A stretch of DNA of 64,000 nt from Candidatus Obscuribacterales bacterium (GTDB lineage: Bacteria; Cyanobacteriota; Vampirovibrionia; Obscuribacterales; Obscuribacteraceae): NCBI GenBank assembly GCA_019746975.1, contig JAIERK010000010.1:18898-82897 (forward strand). The letters run 5' to 3'. The notes under the pieces are model-generated. The model saw nothing but the letters and a program-made list of their open reading frames with translations. It was not told the DNA's origin and made no database searches. A program made the position numbers and the translations under genes. Shown piece by piece: positions 61,677-64,000 of this stretch (within the stretch, counting starts at the first letter, position 1; the number at the start of each line of letters is the position of its first letter).

Positions 61677-62525
61677 TTACTTCAGCGCTTCCTGCTTAAC
61701 AGGGTCGAGAAAGAAGTCCCGCATCAACTCACTACCAGGCTGGCAAGAGTAGTGCGCGAGGTCATTCACTCCGGCATTGTTCAATACCTCACTGTCTATG
61801 AAGAATTTGCCGGTGACTTCGGTGGACTTCTGCGTGAGAATCCAATGCGCCGCATCGGCAACGATTTCGGGCTTTCTGCACTTTTGAATTGCCACTTCTC
61901 CGCCGAGTAGATTCATTACCGCCGCTGTTGCGATGCCGGTCTCAGGCCACAACGAATTAACAGCTATGCCGTCTTTTTTGAATTCCGCAGACATGCCAAG
62001 CGTGCACATACTCATGCCGTACTTCGCCATGGTGTATGCCAGATTGTTTGCAAACCAGCGCGGATTCAGGTTGAGTGGCGGGGAGAGATTAAGGATATGC
62101 GGATTGCTCGCGGCTTTGAGATAGGGAACTGCATATTTCGCGCACATAAAAGTGGCGCGCCCATTGACCTGACTCATAAGGTCGTAACGCTTCATATCGA
62201 TGTCCAGCGTTGGGCTAAGGTTGATGGCGCTGGCGTTGTTGACCAGGACGTCGATGCCGCCGAAGCGCTCAGCAGCTGCCTTCATGGCTGCGGCGACCTC
62301 TTCTTCATTTCTGACATCGCATTTGACGGCAAGCGCTTTACCGCCTCGTTCCTCGATTTCCTTGGCAGCCGTGTGGATTGTGCCCGGCAGTTTCGGATTT
62401 GCCTCGACAGTTTTCGCCAGGATTGCGATGTTGGCTCCGTCTTCCGCGGCTCTCAATGCAATGGCGAGACCAATGCCGCGAGACGCTCCCGTGATGACAA
62501 GTGTTTTTCCAGCTAATGTGCTCAT
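61677..62525 (-). CDS. HSDL2-type short-chain dehydrogenase
   Basis: A 282-aa SDR from the ATG at 62525 (TTTAGGTG upstream). The nucleotide-binding motif GASRGIGLAIA at 13-23, the NNAS at about 90, the catalytic S (LNLSPPLNL) and YTMAKYG (Y-x-x-x-K) are visible. The insert between strands 2 and 3 (ANPKLPGTIHTAAKEIEERG) and the WPETGIATAAV segment resemble HSDL2 (hydroxysteroid dehydrogenase-like 2), a peroxisomal and bacterial lipid-related family. It probably acts on an acyl or steroid-like alcohol. It is likely co-transcribed with the dienoyl-CoA isomerase. Confidence 0.8.
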   Translation of the reverse strand: MSTLAGKTLVITGASRGIGLAIALRAAEDGANIAILAKTVEANPKLPGTIHTAAKEIEERGGKALAVKCDVRNEEEVAAAMKAAAERFGGIDVLVNNASAINLSPTLDIDMKRYDLMSQVNGRATFMCAKYAVPYLKAASNPHILNLSPPLNLNPRWFANNLAYTMAKYGMSMCTLGMSAEFKKDGIAVNSLWPETGIATAAVMNLLGGEVAIQKCRKPEIVADAAHWILTQKSTEVTGKFFIDSEVLNNAGVNDLAHYSCQPGSELMRDFFLDPVKQEALK

Positions 62526-63161
62526 TGTATACACCTAAACTATTGAGGCGACGAACCGGGTCGCTCAAACAGCGATTCCCGGCAAATGTCAACGGGTGCC
62601 GGATATGGGCGCGATGACAGTCGACCATTTTCTCTCTCTGCAAGGAGAAACATGGTAAATCCAATAATGTTTTTTGTTTTCGCTAGGCGAGAGTTTCTTG
62701 GAATCGATGGTCGGCTCAATGTGCAAGCCACGAAAAAGAAGCAATTTGAAAGACCCTCTGTACCTGCATGAATCGTCGACGCGTCGCCGTTTCTGTGAAA
62801 CTTAGTCGAAGTCCGAGAGCGGCGACCAATCCTGACGAGAATAAAGATGCTCTCTGTGCCGACATGAGACGCCGACGCTCTCCATCGCGCTTCTCCGATC
62901 CGACTCCAAGACTTGCTCTGGTTGAGTAGGTTCGACAATATTAGCGATCGCGAATATTTTGGGACGGCTTTTTATTCGCAAGTACTAATAGGTCTTCGGG
63001 TTATTAGCACTTCGCGATAAATTTGGTTGGATTTTTATCTCGAACGGCCAATAGCAAGAGTAAGTTTCTCATTTCGCCAAATATCCGTTCACTTACTTCG
63101 ATTTTGATGTGCCCATGAAAGCCACTATGCATGGAAATTGTTCACGAAAATGACCGGATGC
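62526..63161. other. Intergenic region, no convincing gene
   Basis: A 53-codon + frame from the ATG at 62768 to a TAG at 62927 (NPDENKDALCADMRRRRS in its middle) has no SD and is Arg-rich; I do not call it. Around 63001 the sequence TTATTAGCACTTCGCGATAAA resembles TATTAGCACTTCGCTATAAA at about 59817, an isolated short dispersed similarity. Nothing else seen. Confidence 0.4.
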
Positions 63162-64000
63162 TTAGCGAACCAACACCCACTCGCCGGTCCCTTCGCCTTC
63201 ATCCTTCCACCTGCCGCGAAGTTTGTTGGAATCGATGCTCAATTGAAACTGCGAGTTGCCGCGGGTATTGTTCCATGAGTTATACCAGGTGAAGTTGAGC
63301 ATCCCGTTGGTTGTGTCGAAGACACCACTTTGAATCACATTCTTCCGACCCGGCGCCTCTTGCCACTCACCGGACACATCAACCTTATTCGAGTGACTCG
63401 GTCGTGCCATCAAAATCACATCGCCACGCTCAGACTTCCATTTTCCATCCATCAGCAGCCAGCCCTGTTCGTTCTTTAATTCCTGAGCGCCACCACATAC
63501 GGTCTCACGATCATATGGTAAAAAAACGAATTCGACTCGTCGATCTCGTTCGAGTTCTTTCTCTACCTGGCGCCTGGCAATTGACATTGTCCCGATCAGC
63601 GACTTAACGGTTACCTGTCCCGGCAAGATTTTTTTGTCAGCACACAGGTTGGTACGTATCTGTTCGAGACGCTCTGCGGAAGAACCGTCGTCGTTTACTT
63701 GAAACATATCTATCTGGACGGAATGCGGTGCTAGAGCAGCGAAGTAGTCTGACACCCGCTGCAACTCTTCGTTATTTAGATCAGGCAGTTTAGCTGCTGC
63801 TTGCTTGCTATCGGGCCCCCACAGGGTCTTAGCCGGAACGACAATATTAGCGGCGGAGTTGATTGCGCCAACTGCGTCTATATCAGCCCCCGGCCACTGA
63901 TCCGCAAAGTCGGGGATACTCGCGTCTTTAATTCGAACAAAGTGAAATATATTGCCAGCATTGCCACCCTTTCCTGCAATGTCGATTTCAGACGCAGTGG
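63162..64000 (-). CDS. Multi-domain protein, C-terminal part (runs off window)
   Basis: The frame is open from the right edge through a stop at 63162, giving at least 279 residues with the N-terminus missing. The first visible part (SEIDIAGKGGNAGNIFHFVR, then IPDFADQWPGADIDAVGAIN) looks like a beta domain. A helix-rich section with QIDMFQVNDDGSSAERLEQI and VEKELERDRRVEFVFL resembles an OmpA-like C-terminal domain, where D...R motifs bind peptidoglycan. The last 80 residues are a beta-sheet part (VDVSGEWQEAPGRKNVIQSG, GRWKDEGEGTGEWVLVR). Possibly a cell-envelope protein. The name is left open. Confidence 0.5.
   Translation of the reverse strand, partial: TASEIDIAGKGGNAGNIFHFVRIKDASIPDFADQWPGADIDAVGAINSAANIVVPAKTLWGPDSKQAAAKLPDLNNEELQRVSDYFAALAPHSVQIDMFQVNDDGSSAERLEQIRTNLCADKKILPGQVTVKSLIGTMSIARRQVEKELERDRRVEFVFLPYDRETVCGGAQELKNEQGWLLMDGKWKSERGDVILMARPSHSNKVDVSGEWQEAPGRKNVIQSGVFDTTNGMLNFTWYNSWNNTRGNSQFQLSIDSNKLRGRWKDEGEGTGEWVLVR

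Noticed and set aside
62540..62938. 132-codon minus frame upstream of the SDR gene
   Set aside because: No ribosome site, unnatural Ser/Arg-rich composition, and it overlaps the SDR leader.
59817..63022. Repeated TTAGCACTTCGC near 59820 and 63005
   Set aside because: Only about 18 matching bases in two places, without palindrome or context; may be chance.
1..64000. CRISPR arrays, prophage or complete insertion sequence
   Set aside because: I saw no regularly spaced repeat array, no phage structural genes, and no transposase with inverted repeats. Only isolated traces (recombinase, zinc-ribbon protein, T4SS start) are present.

Overview
The window most resembles a Gram-negative, non-photosynthetic relative of Cyanobacteria (Candidatus Obscuribacterales / Vampirovibrionia, 'Melainabacteria'). 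This is an inference from gene content, not from a marker gene. The supporting traits are large secreted TPR proteins sharing a 'MIATDINSLGPNHPSVA'-type block, a Ser/Thr kinase with an N-terminal zinc ribbon and C-terminal TPR-like region, outer-membrane TolC/RND efflux, Tat and Sec signals, moderate GC, and frequent GGAGG ribosome binding sites with occasional GTG/TTG starts.

Layout. 1-5.2 kb: the first part of a TraC/VirB4-like conjugation gene running off the left edge, an unusual Tat-exported Rieske-like protein, a TPR protein, a GT87 mannosyltransferase and a hypothetical gene. 5.4-12.4 kb: a secreted PHB-depolymerase-type esterase, a DUF2786 protein behind two perfect DnaA-box sequences, a secreted subtilase, a TolC remnant, a DUF486 transporter broken by a stop codon, a GNAT acetyltransferase and small secreted or hypothetical proteins. 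13-24 kb: a zinc-ribbon/winged-helix transposase-like protein, TPR proteins, a lipoprotein, an FAD amine oxidase, a likely SRP RNA, a broken TPR/EF-Tu-domain-2 gene, and a TPR protein whose N-terminus is built over REP-like repeats. 24.4-30.5 kb: a TolC-RND-adaptor efflux operon flanked by two paralogous secreted TPR proteins. 32-44 kb: a methyltransferase, serS, a sulfatase, a Ser/Thr kinase and several broken small genes. 44-51.5 kb: a minus-strand cluster of DUF2911, a large exported PIG-L deacetylase, a 54-aa membrane protein, a sodium:solute symporter, a compact BshC-like protein and bshA, suggesting bacillithiol-type thiol metabolism. 51.8-55.6 kb: a truncated DUF2239 gene behind a perfect operator-like palindrome, DUF3616, and a degenerate tyrosine recombinase. 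55.8-60.5 kb: a double histidine kinase and an OmpR-type regulator. 60.7-62.5 kb: a dienoyl-CoA isomerase and an HSDL2-type SDR (fatty-acid oxidation). The right edge cuts a long gene.

Two themes stand out. First, the 949-aa sensor kinase contains two complete kinase modules that are degenerate in complementary ways: the phospho-acceptor His survives only in the first, the ATP-binding domain only in the second. Second, the window holds many small genes broken by one or two frameshifts or a single in-frame stop, next to long intact genes. Either this is active gene decay or there are residual indel errors in the assembly; reads would decide.
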